Positions 1-6,118 of a stretch of DNA of 20,857 bases are shown here, one piece after another (positions within the stretch are counted from its first letter, which is position 1; each line of letters starts with the position of its first letter). Source of the stretch: a virus; IMG/VR virus record IMGVR_UViG_3300023174_000739, positions 1 to 20,857 of that record. One strand, 5' to 3'. The position numbers and the translations under genes were made by a program. Below the pieces are notes generated by a model. It worked only from the letters and a program-made list of their open reading frames with translations. It was not told where the DNA came from and made no database searches.

Positions 1-2
1 TT

Positions 3-557
3 GCACACCAAATACATGTTTTTGCCTGTTCCGGTTCACAATACAAACTTGCTAACGGCGATGTAACTACCGAGATGATTCCTAATGAACAGCGTGACCG
101 TATCAAACTTTTGGTTGAAAAGGCTGCAATCGAACTAGGTTTATGGTGTGACAATCCGGTTGGTGCAATCATTGAAGATCGGCTTGCCCAAATCACTTAC
201 TCAGCTCTCGGTCAACAAGCATCACCTGAACAAAAATCTGATTGGGATGTTGACAAGCGTAAAAGAGAAAATCTGGTCAATCGTCTACAAAATCTGATTC
301 CAGGATTCGAGTTGCGCATCGGTGGTAGTACAAGCATAGACATAACCCCTATTGGTCGTGACAAAGCATATGGCATCACAAAGTTTATGAATCTGGTTGA
401 AGTTGATCCGTTAGAAACCGTTTATGTAGGCGATTCTTTCTCGAATTCTGGTAACGACTTTCCGGTTCTAAGTACGGGCGTGTTTTGTGTTGAAGTTTCT
501 GGTTGGGAACAAACCCTTGATTTGATGAAATGGTTGAATCGTGAGCAAGTTTCCTAA
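3..557 (+). CDS. HAD-IIB (phosphomannomutase-like) phosphatase, 5'-truncated
   Basis: The reading frame is open from the first bases of the window, so the N terminus (with HAD motifs I and II) lies outside it; 184 residues are visible. An ATG at position 75 exists, but the protein clearly continues upstream of it (FACSGSQYKLANGD). Two features place it in the HAD superfamily, type IIB cap class, where eukaryotic-type phosphomannomutases and sugar phosphatases belong: a cap-to-core segment GGSTSIDITPIGRDKAYGI, with the Lys expected for motif III, and a clear motif IV VYVGDSFSNSGNDFPVL with the acidic Asp residues that hold Mg2+. It would act on a sugar or polyol phosphate in the cytoplasm. The next gene starts inside its last codons. 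A role in supplying an activated sugar to the glycosyltransferases 11 kb downstream is inference. The exact substrate cannot be told. Confidence 0.75.
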   Translation, partial: AHQIHVFACSGSQYKLANGDVTTEMIPNEQRDRIKLLVEKAAIELGLWCDNPVGAIIEDRLAQITYSALGQQASPEQKSDWDVDKRKRENLVNRLQNLIPGFELRIGGSTSIDITPIGRDKAYGITKFMNLVEVDPLETVYVGDSFSNSGNDFPVLSTGVFCVEVSGWEQTLDLMKWLNREQVS

Positions 558-870
558 GCCGTGTCTTGATTGTGGCCGTTTGACAACGGGCGGTAATCGG
601 TGTGTGGTGCATCAGCAACGTGTTGAAGATTTGCATGAAGCTAAACGCGCACAGATAAAGAAGGCTACGGGGCAATATTCTGGTGATTATCGGAAGCGAG
701 CTGCCCTGGTTCGTGCTACTGCTCTCGTGTGTCATTTGTGTGGTGATGGTTTCCGGTTGAGTGATCCGTGGGTTGCTGATCATGTGGATGCGTCTAGTCA
801 TGGTGATGTTGCGGAATTGCGGGCAGCTCATCGTTCATGTAACGCTAAACGGGGTAACAAGCCTCTCTAG
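541..870 (+). CDS. HNH endonuclease
   Basis: A 109-residue protein starting at GTG 541, overlapping the end of the HAD gene by 17 bases. It has an N-terminal CLDC...CVVH zinc-knuckle-like cluster (C8, C11, C21, H24). The C-terminal half is a typical HNH core: CHLC (64-67), then ADH (H81 as general base), then HRSCNAKRG (97-105) with the second zinc Cys, the Asn and a basic tail. Small phage HNH proteins of this type nick DNA, and in HK97-like phages one next to the terminase is needed for cos cleavage. Here it is about 3.1 kb upstream of the small terminase, with an unrelated gene cluster between. It could be the packaging-associated HNH or a free-standing homing nuclease. The nuclease assignment is secure; the role is inferred. 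Confidence 0.88.
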   Translation: MSKFPKPCLDCGRLTTGGNRCVVHQQRVEDLHEAKRAQIKKATGQYSGDYRKRAALVRATALVCHLCGDGFRLSDPWVADHVDASSHGDVAELRAAHRSCNAKRGNKPL

Positions 871-966
871 AATCTGGTTGGCCAAATTCTGGTTGAGTAA
901 ATTCTGGTCAAAATTTGGTGCTAAATTCTGGTCAAAATCTGGTTAAAATCTGGTTGAAATTTGGTT
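871..966 (+). repeat. Tandem degenerate AAAT(T)CTGGT repeats
   Basis: Eight imperfect copies of an A/T-tract plus (C/T)TGGT unit lie directly after the HNH stop codon. The TGGT cores begin at 875, 890, 905, 916, 929, 940, 951 and 962. Spacings are 15, 15, 11, 13, 11, 11 and 11 bases, so the last four are in helical phase. No protein or RNA explains the array. It lies about 110 bases upstream of a TTGACA promoter and may be a protein-binding array, a curved-DNA element or a replication-type iteron set. Confidence 0.8.
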
Positions 967-1043
967 CAGATCAGCGCACGGCGTTAGGGCTTGCGGGGCT
1001 ATCCGGCGGGGGCAGCTACCTAGTGCCAGGGGCGGGCGTATTG

Positions 1044-1107
1044 CGACACGCCGAAAAAAAACTTTTTGCTAAATGCTTGACATGCCCCCGCGATCATGCC
1101 CTAAACT
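1044..1107 (+). promoter_or_regulatory. Promoter module 1 (left gene cluster)
   Basis: A perfect -35 TTGACA at 1077-1082 is followed, 19 bases on, by TAAACT (1102-1107) as the best -10. Upstream lie CGACACGCC (1044-1052) and an A-tract/T-tract (GAAAAAAAACTTTTT) like an UP element. The same order and almost the same sequence recurs at 2955-2992, which supports function. It would drive the genes from 1153. The -10 is weak and the spacer long, so the start point is uncertain. Confidence 0.65.
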
Positions 1108-1152
1108 TTTCGCATGGTAACCGCCATAAAAAAACGAAGGGAAAAAACAAAA

Positions 1153-1683
1153 ATGGAGATTTACCAATTTTCGGAAAATGAACGATTCACTTATGAATAT
1201 GACACGGATACCCCGCTTGACTATTTCACGGGCGGGCTTTATTTTGTGCAAACACTTTTGGGGCCGCGCGGGCGTGGTTGGTATCATTCCGAAACGCTCC
1301 CCGAAATTGAAAACGCGGTAAATCGTTTCGAAGAATCTTACTTAACCGATGATTCAAAACTAAGGGCGATTAGGCGTTACGCCACGTTATCCGGCTACAC
1401 GGGTATAGCTTCAACGGTTAGGGGCTATTCCCAGGGTGAATGGTTGGATGTTTTTGTTTATTGCCCTAGTGCCGATGCGGAAAAATTGCCCGCTTATTTG
1501 GCAGAATTTGAAAACTATTTCAAGGGCGAAATTCACACCGTCACGCTACAAAAGTCTAAAGTGTTTATGGCAGCCGACGGTGAAACCGTCACTATTTGGC
1601 AGGATGTAGATTCAATTGGCGGTTTCATTACTGATGATCAAAACAAACTAAACGAATACGCTCTCGAAGCGTTCAACAAATAA
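1153..1683 (+). CDS. Uncharacterised acidic phage protein (176 aa)
   Basis: A 176-residue protein. The ATG at 1153 is chosen over the in-frame ATG at 1114 because GAAGGGA (about 1136-1142) sits a good distance upstream, matching the ribosome site of the next gene. I do not recognise a family. The N terminal half is rich in aromatic and acidic residues (YEYDTDTPLDYFTGGLYF, then a GPRGRGWYHS stretch). The C-terminal half has alternating hydrophobic strands (WLDVFVYC, GETVTIWQDVDSIGGF). There is no signal peptide, membrane segment or Cys cluster. It is the first gene after promoter module 1 and is followed 18 bases later by the next gene. Small acidic proteins in such cassettes are often early phage functions against host defences or metabolism, but that is only context. 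Confidence 0.75.
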   Translation: MEIYQFSENERFTYEYDTDTPLDYFTGGLYFVQTLLGPRGRGWYHSETLPEIENAVNRFEESYLTDDSKLRAIRRYATLSGYTGIASTVRGYSQGEWLDVFVYCPSADAEKLPAYLAEFENYFKGEIHTVTLQKSKVFMAADGETVTIWQDVDSIGGFITDDQNKLNEYALEAFNK

Positions 1684-1701
1684 CCGAAGGGAAATAAAAA
1701 A

Positions 1702-2439
1702 ATGAACACAACTACACAAACAAAAACGGAAGCCGTAATCCTAGAAATGTTGTTAGAAAACACGGGGAAAAGCATGCTCGATTCTGGCGGTGATCACGGG
1801 CGGGCATGGCAACGAAACCAGGCAAGCGGGGCGGAAGCAATTACCGAAGCTCCGGCGGTGACTTTTGATTATGGTAGCCCCGTGTTATCGGTGTATCACT
1901 TTCTAACCGAACACTTAGAATATGCGCCGATGCTAGATGCCGCATATTCCGTTTGGGATGAAACACACCCCGATGATGGATGGCTAGAAACCGTTGATTC
2001 TTTTCTAGACACTTTCGGTGTCGGGCAGGATGGCGGATTTTATGAAAGCGGGCGGTTCACTTTGAACACTTACGAAATCGAATATTGTTTGCTTTCTCAA
2101 GTGTTGCAATTTACTAAATTCGATTTAGCGGGTACTGATTACCTAGCTCTCCAAATTCACGGCGGGGCCGATGTTCGGGGCGGTTACACGAAACCCCGCA
2201 TATTCCAGGTAGATGACTTTGAAAGTTTTTTCTTGGATTCAGAATCCGGCACGGTAACTTGTTCAGATTGCACGGTATCGTATTCTTTCCGATGCGGTGA
2301 GATCGAAATTGATTACGTTGAAGATGTCACGGAAGAATTCAACGCACTAGGCATGTCTGAGCTGCGCAATTGGTTCAATGCCTACGAAACACAAAACACT
2401 TGCCCAAATTGCTACGGCGTAAACACATTGAAGGGCTAA
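1702..2439 (+). CDS. Conserved phage protein with DSGG...GRxWQRN motif (245 aa)
   Basis: A 245-residue soluble protein with GAAGGG (1686-1691) ten bases before its ATG. The N terminus carries ENTGKSMLDSGGDHGRAWQRN-type sequence (residues 19-39), and the middle carries LQIHGGADVRGGYTKPRIF (150-168). I have seen this pairing in uncharacterised phage-encoded proteins, but I know no assigned function. The C-terminal third has CSDC (187-190), C198 and CPNC (234-237), which could form a zinc site. It is acidic and lies second in the operon from promoter module 1. A structural role is unlikely, given its place outside the head and tail block. Confidence 0.8.
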   Translation: MNTTTQTKTEAVILEMLLENTGKSMLDSGGDHGRAWQRNQASGAEAITEAPAVTFDYGSPVLSVYHFLTEHLEYAPMLDAAYSVWDETHPDDGWLETVDSFLDTFGVGQDGGFYESGRFTLNTYEIEYCLLSQVLQFTKFDLAGTDYLALQIHGGADVRGGYTKPRIFQVDDFESFFLDSESGTVTCSDCTVSYSFRCGEIEIDYVEDVTEEFNALGMSELRNWFNAYETQNTCPNCYGVNTLKG

Positions 2440-2442
2440 CCC

Positions 2443-2547
2443 ATGAAAACACTTGCAAAAGTTTTCGGTGGAGCAGTAGGCATATATCTAATGTTGCCAC
2501 TAGCCCTAATCGCGTCACTTGCTAACGATTCTAAGAAACGGAGATGA
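2443..2547 (+). CDS. Small single-helix membrane peptide (34 aa)
   Basis: A short frame, M K T L A K V F G G A V G I Y L M L P L A L I A S L A N D S K K R R, starts 4 bases after the previous stop, with AAGGG (2431-2435) seven bases before its ATG. Residues 4-26 form one hydrophobic helix with a Lys near the N terminus and a KKRR tail, the pattern of a small inner-membrane peptide with a cytoplasmic basic C terminus. A cleaved signal peptide is unlikely because little follows the helix. Its stop overlaps the ATGA that begins the next possible frame. No homolog is recognised; the coding call rests on spacing, ribosome site and hydrophobic pattern. Confidence 0.55.
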   Translation: MKTLAKVFGGAVGIYLMLPLALIASLANDSKKRR

Positions 2548-2552
2548 TCAAA

Positions 2553-2759
2553 ATGGAAAACTATTTTTATGCCCAATACCTAACCCGTCATGGTTTCGGT
2601 AACGATTATGTGGAAGCCGATTCGGCCGCCGAAGCGTGTCAAAAAATTCGTGAAGAATTCGGTTATGAATTGGTTTCAGTTTCGGTTCGCAAAACACTAT
2701 ATAAAGAATGGAATTATGAATTGAGCGTTTCTGGTGCTTGTTTGAATCACTCGCATTAG
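2553..2759 (+). CDS. Uncharacterised small phage protein (68 aa)
   Basis: A 68-residue protein. Two in-frame ATGs exist, at 2544 and 2553. GGAG at 2540-2543 is nine bases from the second and touches the first, so 2553 is preferred. The sequence (YAQYLTRHGFGNDYVEADSAAEACQKI, then beta-prone ELVSVSVRKTLYKEWNYELSV) looks like a compact alpha/beta domain that begins with a strand ending in E-A-D-S-AAEA, the style of small phage proteins with a single helix packed on a sheet. It is the last gene before the terminator at 2775. Function is unknown. Confidence 0.7.
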   Translation: MENYFYAQYLTRHGFGNDYVEADSAAEACQKIREEFGYELVSVSVRKTLYKEWNYELSVSGACLNHSH

Positions 2760-2774
2760 TTTTCGATCTACTTG

Positions 2775-2808
2775 AAGCCCCCCGCAAATTCCAGGCGGGG
2801 GGCTTTTT
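2775..2808 (+). terminator. Rho-independent terminator
   Basis: AAGCCCCCCGC (2775-2785) pairs perfectly with GCGGGGGGCTT (2795-2805) across a 9-base loop and runs into TTTTT. It closes the 1153-2759 operon. Confidence 0.92.
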
Positions 2809-2856
2809 GGTTTTTGGTTTTTGATTTTGGTTTTGGTTTTTGGTTTTTCCGGTTTA
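2804..2856 (+). repeat. TTTTTGG short tandem repeat
   Basis: Runs of four or five T separated by GG (GG at 2809, 2816, 2829, 2835, 2842, 2851; a variant GA at 2823), period 6-7, starting in the terminator tail. It sits about 130 bases upstream of promoter module 2, as the TGGT array at 871-966 precedes module 1. It could be a binding array or simple slippage-derived sequence. Confidence 0.75.
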
Positions 2857-2954
2857 GCAGCTCAACCAACTTTCCAGGTTTGTGCTGTGAAAAAATTTGC
2901 GGATAACCATACGGGGGCAACACTACACCCCCGCCTCATGTCGAGGATCAAAAC

Positions 2955-3016
2955 CGACACGCCCGAAAAAAAGTTTTGCCAAATACTTGACACGGGAAAC
3001 GGCACGGGTGCAAAAT
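2955..3016 (+). promoter_or_regulatory. Promoter module 2
   Basis: TTGACA (2987-2992), an 18-base spacer, then CAAAAT (3011-3016). Upstream are CGACACGCC (2955-2963) and GAAAAAAAGTTTTGCCAAAT. These match module 1 (1044-1082) at nearly every base and almost the same spacing (32 against 33 bases from motif to -35). It drives the gene at 3056. A further stem, CGGGGG/CCCCCG, flanks a short loop near 2911-2932. Confidence 0.72.
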
Positions 3017-3055
3017 GGTTACACGGCAACACCGCCGAAAACGAAAAGGGAAAAA

Positions 3056-3544
3056 ATGTTCGAGATACAAACACAAGAATCTAACGGCACATGGCTAACC
3101 TTCTCCACCGCTTACACCAAAGCATATGCGGAAGAAATAGTTGAGATGATAACTACTCAATGGGAAAACCAAACTACTATACGAATTGTCGAAGTCGGCA
3201 CTAGGGCAATTCTAACCGAGATTGCCGACACACTAACCCGCATGGGGCACACCGCGACGATTCAATCTCAATCATGGCGGGGCATGCCAGACTATCTAGA
3301 GATTGGCGAAACCGAAGCCGTACTACATGACGGGCAACCATACACCGCCCCACGATTCACTCTTTACTACAACCTAAACGAAAACGGCAACGATATTTCG
3401 GGCACGGGTTACCACCTAAGTTTTGAAGATGATGAGTCTCAAATCGTTTCGGAGATTGGAAACGAATCCGCCCTTAGAGTAGTTGCCGAAATTATCAAGG
3501 GCATGGCACGGGCGGAAATGCAACTAGAAAATGGATTCAACTAA
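3056..3544 (+). CDS. Uncharacterised phage protein (162 aa)
   Basis: A 162-residue protein. The ATG at 3056 is chosen because AAAAGGG (3044-3050) lies five bases upstream; longer in-frame versions would start before the promoter. The first 45 residues (FEIQTQESNGTWLTFSTAYTKAYAEEIVEMI) resemble small phage domains in which a strand-turn-strand is followed by a helix. The remainder has an acidic beta-rich part (YLEIGETEAVL, FTLYYNLNENGND) and a C-terminal helix (ALRVVAEIIKGMARAEMQ). There is no motif that assigns function. It is the only sizeable gene of the second module and its TAA shares bases with the ATG of a tiny membrane peptide. Confidence 0.75.
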   Translation: MFEIQTQESNGTWLTFSTAYTKAYAEEIVEMITTQWENQTTIRIVEVGTRAILTEIADTLTRMGHTATIQSQSWRGMPDYLEIGETEAVLHDGQPYTAPRFTLYYNLNENGNDISGTGYHLSFEDDESQIVSEIGNESALRVVAEIIKGMARAEMQLENGFN

Positions 3545-3627
3545 TGACGCCTTTTGCAACTTGGTTCAATCTCATCGCCCTCGCCCTGGAGATTGCCATA
3601 GTCATTGGATGGCTCTCTAAACGGTAG
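3544..3627 (+). CDS. Tiny membrane peptide (27 aa)
   Basis: A 27-residue frame starting in a TAATG overlap with the preceding gene, reading M T P F A T W F N L I A L A L E I A I V I G W L S K R and ending at TAG 3625-3627. It is almost wholly one hydrophobic helix with a basic end, like the 34-residue peptide that also follows a larger gene in module 1. It is close to the lower size limit for a gene; translational coupling and the terminator 14 bases on favour it. Confidence 0.5.
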   Translation: MTPFATWFNLIALALEIAIVIGWLSKR

Positions 3628-3640
3628 ACACCCCAAACAC

Positions 3641-3674
3641 GAAACCCCTCGCCAGAATCGGCGGGGGGTTTCTT
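3641..3674 (+). terminator. Rho-independent terminator
   Basis: GAAACCCCTCGCC (3641-3653) pairs with GGCGGGGGGTTTC (3660-3672) as a 13-bp stem with one T-G wobble and a 6-base loop, followed by a short T-rich tail. It ends the second left-hand module. Confidence 0.88.
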
Positions 3675-4006
3675 CATGCCCGTGACACCCCGCCCCGCCC
3701 CGTTGATCTATTTGGGCCGATTTCCGGCACGGCTAAAGCTGCAAACCGAGCAGTAAAAAACGCCACATAAGCCTGCTACACGCCACAAACCCCCAAAACA
3801 ATACAAACACCCACAAACACCCCGTAAAGCCCGACACGCCCCGCCTGGTAGGCAATACAGCGATTAGAACACTTGTTCGACCTGGGAAGGGGGGGAGTGG
3901 GGCATTTTAGAAAAAGTGTTCGATACCTGACACCCCGCCCGCCTACTATCGCACATTCCCGCACTTCAGACCTTTTCTGTTGGTAGGCTGTTGGTAAGGA
4001 GTGTGT
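3675..4006 (+). other. Gene-free region before terminase; candidate packaging or regulatory site
   Basis: About 330 bases without a credible gene on either strand. The top strand is unusually poor in G between about 3770 and 3830 (CCACAAACACCC-like runs). It holds a 13-bp direct repeat TGACACCCCGCCC (3683-3695 and 3928-3940), a third copy of CGACACGCC (3832-3840), and an inverted pair GAACACTT (3867-3874) / AAGTGTTC (3914-3921), with GTTCGA following each arm. The position just upstream of the small terminase is where cos or pac sites usually lie. A promoter for the packaging operon should also be here, but no convincing -35/-10 pair was found (TACTAT at 3944-3949 is the best -10). Confidence 0.45.
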
Positions 4007-4459
4007 ATGCCAAATCCACCTAAGACGATTGAGCAGAAACGTTTGATGGGTAATCCTGGTAAGCGGGCGATGCCTAAAGAGGGCAATCTTGTGTTGATGC
4101 CACAGGTTGAGAATCCTAAACCGTTGCGGCCTCTTGCTGATGTGGGTTCTGCGTTTTGGGATGAGGCTTGGGGTAAGGGGCAGTTGTGGTTGGGGCGTAC
4201 TGATAAGTGGTTGGTGCAGGTTACGGCTGAGATGTTGGATGAGCGTGAGGAGTTGCGGGTGATTGTTGCTGACCGGACTGCTGCGGGTGATAAGGATGCG
4301 TGGCGTGATCGTAGGCAGTTGCGTGACATTGAGCGTTCTATTATTTCTAATTTGTCGTTGTTGGCTTGGACTCCTGTTGATCGGAGTCGTTATGGGTTGG
4401 CTGAGGTGAAAACTAAGTCAAAGTTAGCTGAGTTTATGGAAAAGCATGGCAATAGCTAA
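4007..4459 (+). CDS. terS: Terminase small subunit (P27 family)
   Basis: A 150-residue protein. AAGGAG (3996-4001) is five bases before the ATG at 4007, which is preferred to the GTG at 4001. The N terminus PPKTIEQKRLMGNPGKR is the hallmark of P27-type small terminases, with its helix and NPGKR turn. The middle is helical and the C terminus SRYGLAEVKTKSKLAEF is the conserved end of the family. It would form the ring that recognises the packaging site and hands DNA to the large subunit. It overlaps that gene by 14 bases, which suggests translational coupling. Codons here are strikingly rich in G and T compared with the genes to the left. Confidence 0.9.
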   Translation: MPNPPKTIEQKRLMGNPGKRAMPKEGNLVLMPQVENPKPLRPLADVGSAFWDEAWGKGQLWLGRTDKWLVQVTAEMLDEREELRVIVADRTAAGDKDAWRDRRQLRDIERSIISNLSLLAWTPVDRSRYGLAEVKTKSKLAEFMEKHGNS

Positions 4460-5972
4460 CGCTTGGCCACCTGCCTGGCTGACTCCTGTTCCTGATGACA
4501 CGATGGCTGCTGGTAAGGGTGCGTCGGTTATAGAGTTTGCAGAGATTTTTGGCATTATCACTAAGGACTCGATTGCGGGTGGTGCTGGTGAGCCGTTGGT
4601 TTTGCGTGAGTGGCAGAAAGAGTTGTTGCGTCATGTGTATGCGCGTGGCGATGATGGGGGTTTACGTCACCGTATCAACTTAATTGGGATGCCTCGCAAG
4701 CAGGGGAAGTCGGCTGTTGCGTCTACGCTTGGTGTGTACAGCCTTTTTGCTTCAGGTATTAAGGGTGCAGAGGTTTATTCGTGTGCAGCTGACCGTGATC
4801 AGGCTCGTATCGTGTTTGCTGATGCTAAACGCATGGTTGAAGCGTCACCTGACTTGATGGGTATGGCAAAGCTGTATAGGGATGCTATTGAGATTCCAGA
4901 GTTTAACTCGGTTTATCGCGTGCTTTCTAGTGAAGCGTTCACTAAAGAGGGTTTGTCACCGACTGCCGTGATTTTCGATGAGCTTCATGCACAGCCCAAT
5001 CGTGAACTGTTTGATGTTATGTCACTTGCTCAGGGTGCGCGTGGATCTATGGCTACCCTTATCGCTATCACTACTGCCGGAGTCAAGACTGACAGCACAG
5101 GTCAGGACTCTATTTGCTACTCGCTTTATCAGTATGGCCAGAAAGTGGCTCGTGGCGAAGTTGATGATCCGTCTTTCTTTATGGCATGGTGGGAAGCCCC
5201 ACAAGAAGCCGACCATAGGTTGCAAGAAACGTGGGAGATTGCTAACCCTGGCTTGGGTGACATTTGTGCGCTGTCAGACTTTGAATCATCCGTGCGTCGA
5301 ACCCCAGAGGCAGAGTTTCGCACTAAACGCTGTAACCAATGGGTTTCGTCACGCCTATCCTGGTTACCTACAGGTGCGTGGGATGCTTGTGAAACTATCC
5401 AAGATTTAGACACTAACGCTGAGTATGTGCTTGGCTTTGACGGCTCGTTCAATGGTGACACGACTGTGATTGTTGGTTGCCGGATAGCATCCAATGAGGA
5501 TGAGAAGCCACACATTTTCTTGGTGAAAGCATGGGAGAAACCTGTTGACTCTGACGATTCGTGGCGTGTAGATGTTTCTGACGCTGAAAATGCGATTCTT
5601 GAGTTTTGTGCTAAATACCATGTGCGTGAAGTTGCTTGTGACCCGTTCCGTTGGCAACGGTCTATGGAAGCTCTAATGGATGCTGGTGTTCCTATTGTGG
5701 AATGGCCTACAACTTCTGCTCGCCGTATGGTAGCTGCTTGTGCAGCTTTCTATGATGCCGTGCTTGAACAGCGTGTAACCCATGACGGTAATCCGATGAT
5801 CGCTAGGCATTTCGATAATGCTGTAGTGAAGATAGATAATCTTGGCCCTCGTATCGTTAAAGAGAATCGAAACTCTCTCCGCAAGATTGACGCAGCAGTA
5901 GCATCTGTTGTTGCGTATGACCGTGCGGGCGGTAGACTAGAAGAGGTAATTGTGCCAGGCTTTTTCATTTAG
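4446..5972 (+). CDS. terL: Terminase large subunit (ATPase and nuclease)
   Basis: A 508-residue packaging motor of usual length. The N-terminal ATPase has a Walker A GMPRKQGKS (81-89), a Walker B AVIFDE (174-179) with the catalytic Glu, and a motif III-like LIAITTAG (205-212). The C-terminal RNase H-like nuclease shows its acidic residues in LGFDGSFNGDTT (D332, D338), VACDPFRW (D399) and KIDAAVASVVAYDRA (D482). It cuts concatemeric phage DNA and pumps it through the portal. It starts inside the small subunit gene. All motifs are intact, so the protein should be active. The long-terminase type with a P27 partner is typical of siphoviruses with HK97-like heads. Confidence 0.95.
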   Translation: MAIANAWPPAWLTPVPDDTMAAGKGASVIEFAEIFGIITKDSIAGGAGEPLVLREWQKELLRHVYARGDDGGLRHRINLIGMPRKQGKSAVASTLGVYSLFASGIKGAEVYSCAADRDQARIVFADAKRMVEASPDLMGMAKLYRDAIEIPEFNSVYRVLSSEAFTKEGLSPTAVIFDELHAQPNRELFDVMSLAQGARGSMATLIAITTAGVKTDSTGQDSICYSLYQYGQKVARGEVDDPSFFMAWWEAPQEADHRLQETWEIANPGLGDICALSDFESSVRRTPEAEFRTKRCNQWVSSRLSWLPTGAWDACETIQDLDTNAEYVLGFDGSFNGDTTVIVGCRIASNEDEKPHIFLVKAWEKPVDSDDSWRVDVSDAENAILEFCAKYHVREVACDPFRWQRSMEALMDAGVPIVEWPTTSARRMVAACAAFYDAVLEQRVTHDGNPMIARHFDNAVVKIDNLGPRIVKENRNSLRKIDAAVASVVAYDRAGGRLEEVIVPGFFI

Positions 5973-5980
5973 GCGGTTTT

Positions 5981-6118
5981 GTGCTACCAACAACTTTTCA
6001 GATCGTAGGGATTGCTGTTATAGCAATTGGCTTGGGTCTTGTTTACGCACCTGTAGGTGTTATTGCTTTGGGTGCTGGCATTTTACTTTTCGGTTTGGCT
6101 TTGGAACGGAGTAAGTAA
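5981..6118 (+). CDS. Small two-helix membrane protein (45 aa)
   Basis: A 45-residue frame starting at GTG 5981, eight bases after the terminase stop, with AGGCGG as a weak ribosome site. It ends in a TAATG overlap with the portal ATG. The sequence is two hydrophobic Gly-rich segments (about residues 7-20 and 24-41) separated by VYAP, with an ERSK tail. Tiny membrane proteins between terminase and portal genes are common in actinophages. Its function is unknown. The close packing and stop-start overlap make it a likely real gene. Confidence 0.6.
   Translation: MLPTTFQIVGIAVIAIGLGLVYAPVGVIALGAGILLFGLALERSK

Noticed and set aside
385-831. 148-codon open frame on the minus strand
   Set aside because: It runs antisense to the HAD and HNH genes, both of which have recognisable motifs, and its own protein has no family pattern or ribosome site.
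870-1152. tRNA or other structured RNA gene in the left intergenic region
   Set aside because: No cloverleaf, T-loop or CCA end could be found; the region is explained by the repeat array and promoter.
3776-3964. 62-codon minus-strand frame in the gap before the terminase
   Set aside because: The only gene-like frame in this gap; low-complexity product rich in Gly, Val and Cys that follows from the G-poor top strand, no ribosome site, opposite to all other genes.
5129-5515. 128-codon minus-strand frame inside the large terminase
   Set aside because: Shadow of the terminase reading frame; no motif.
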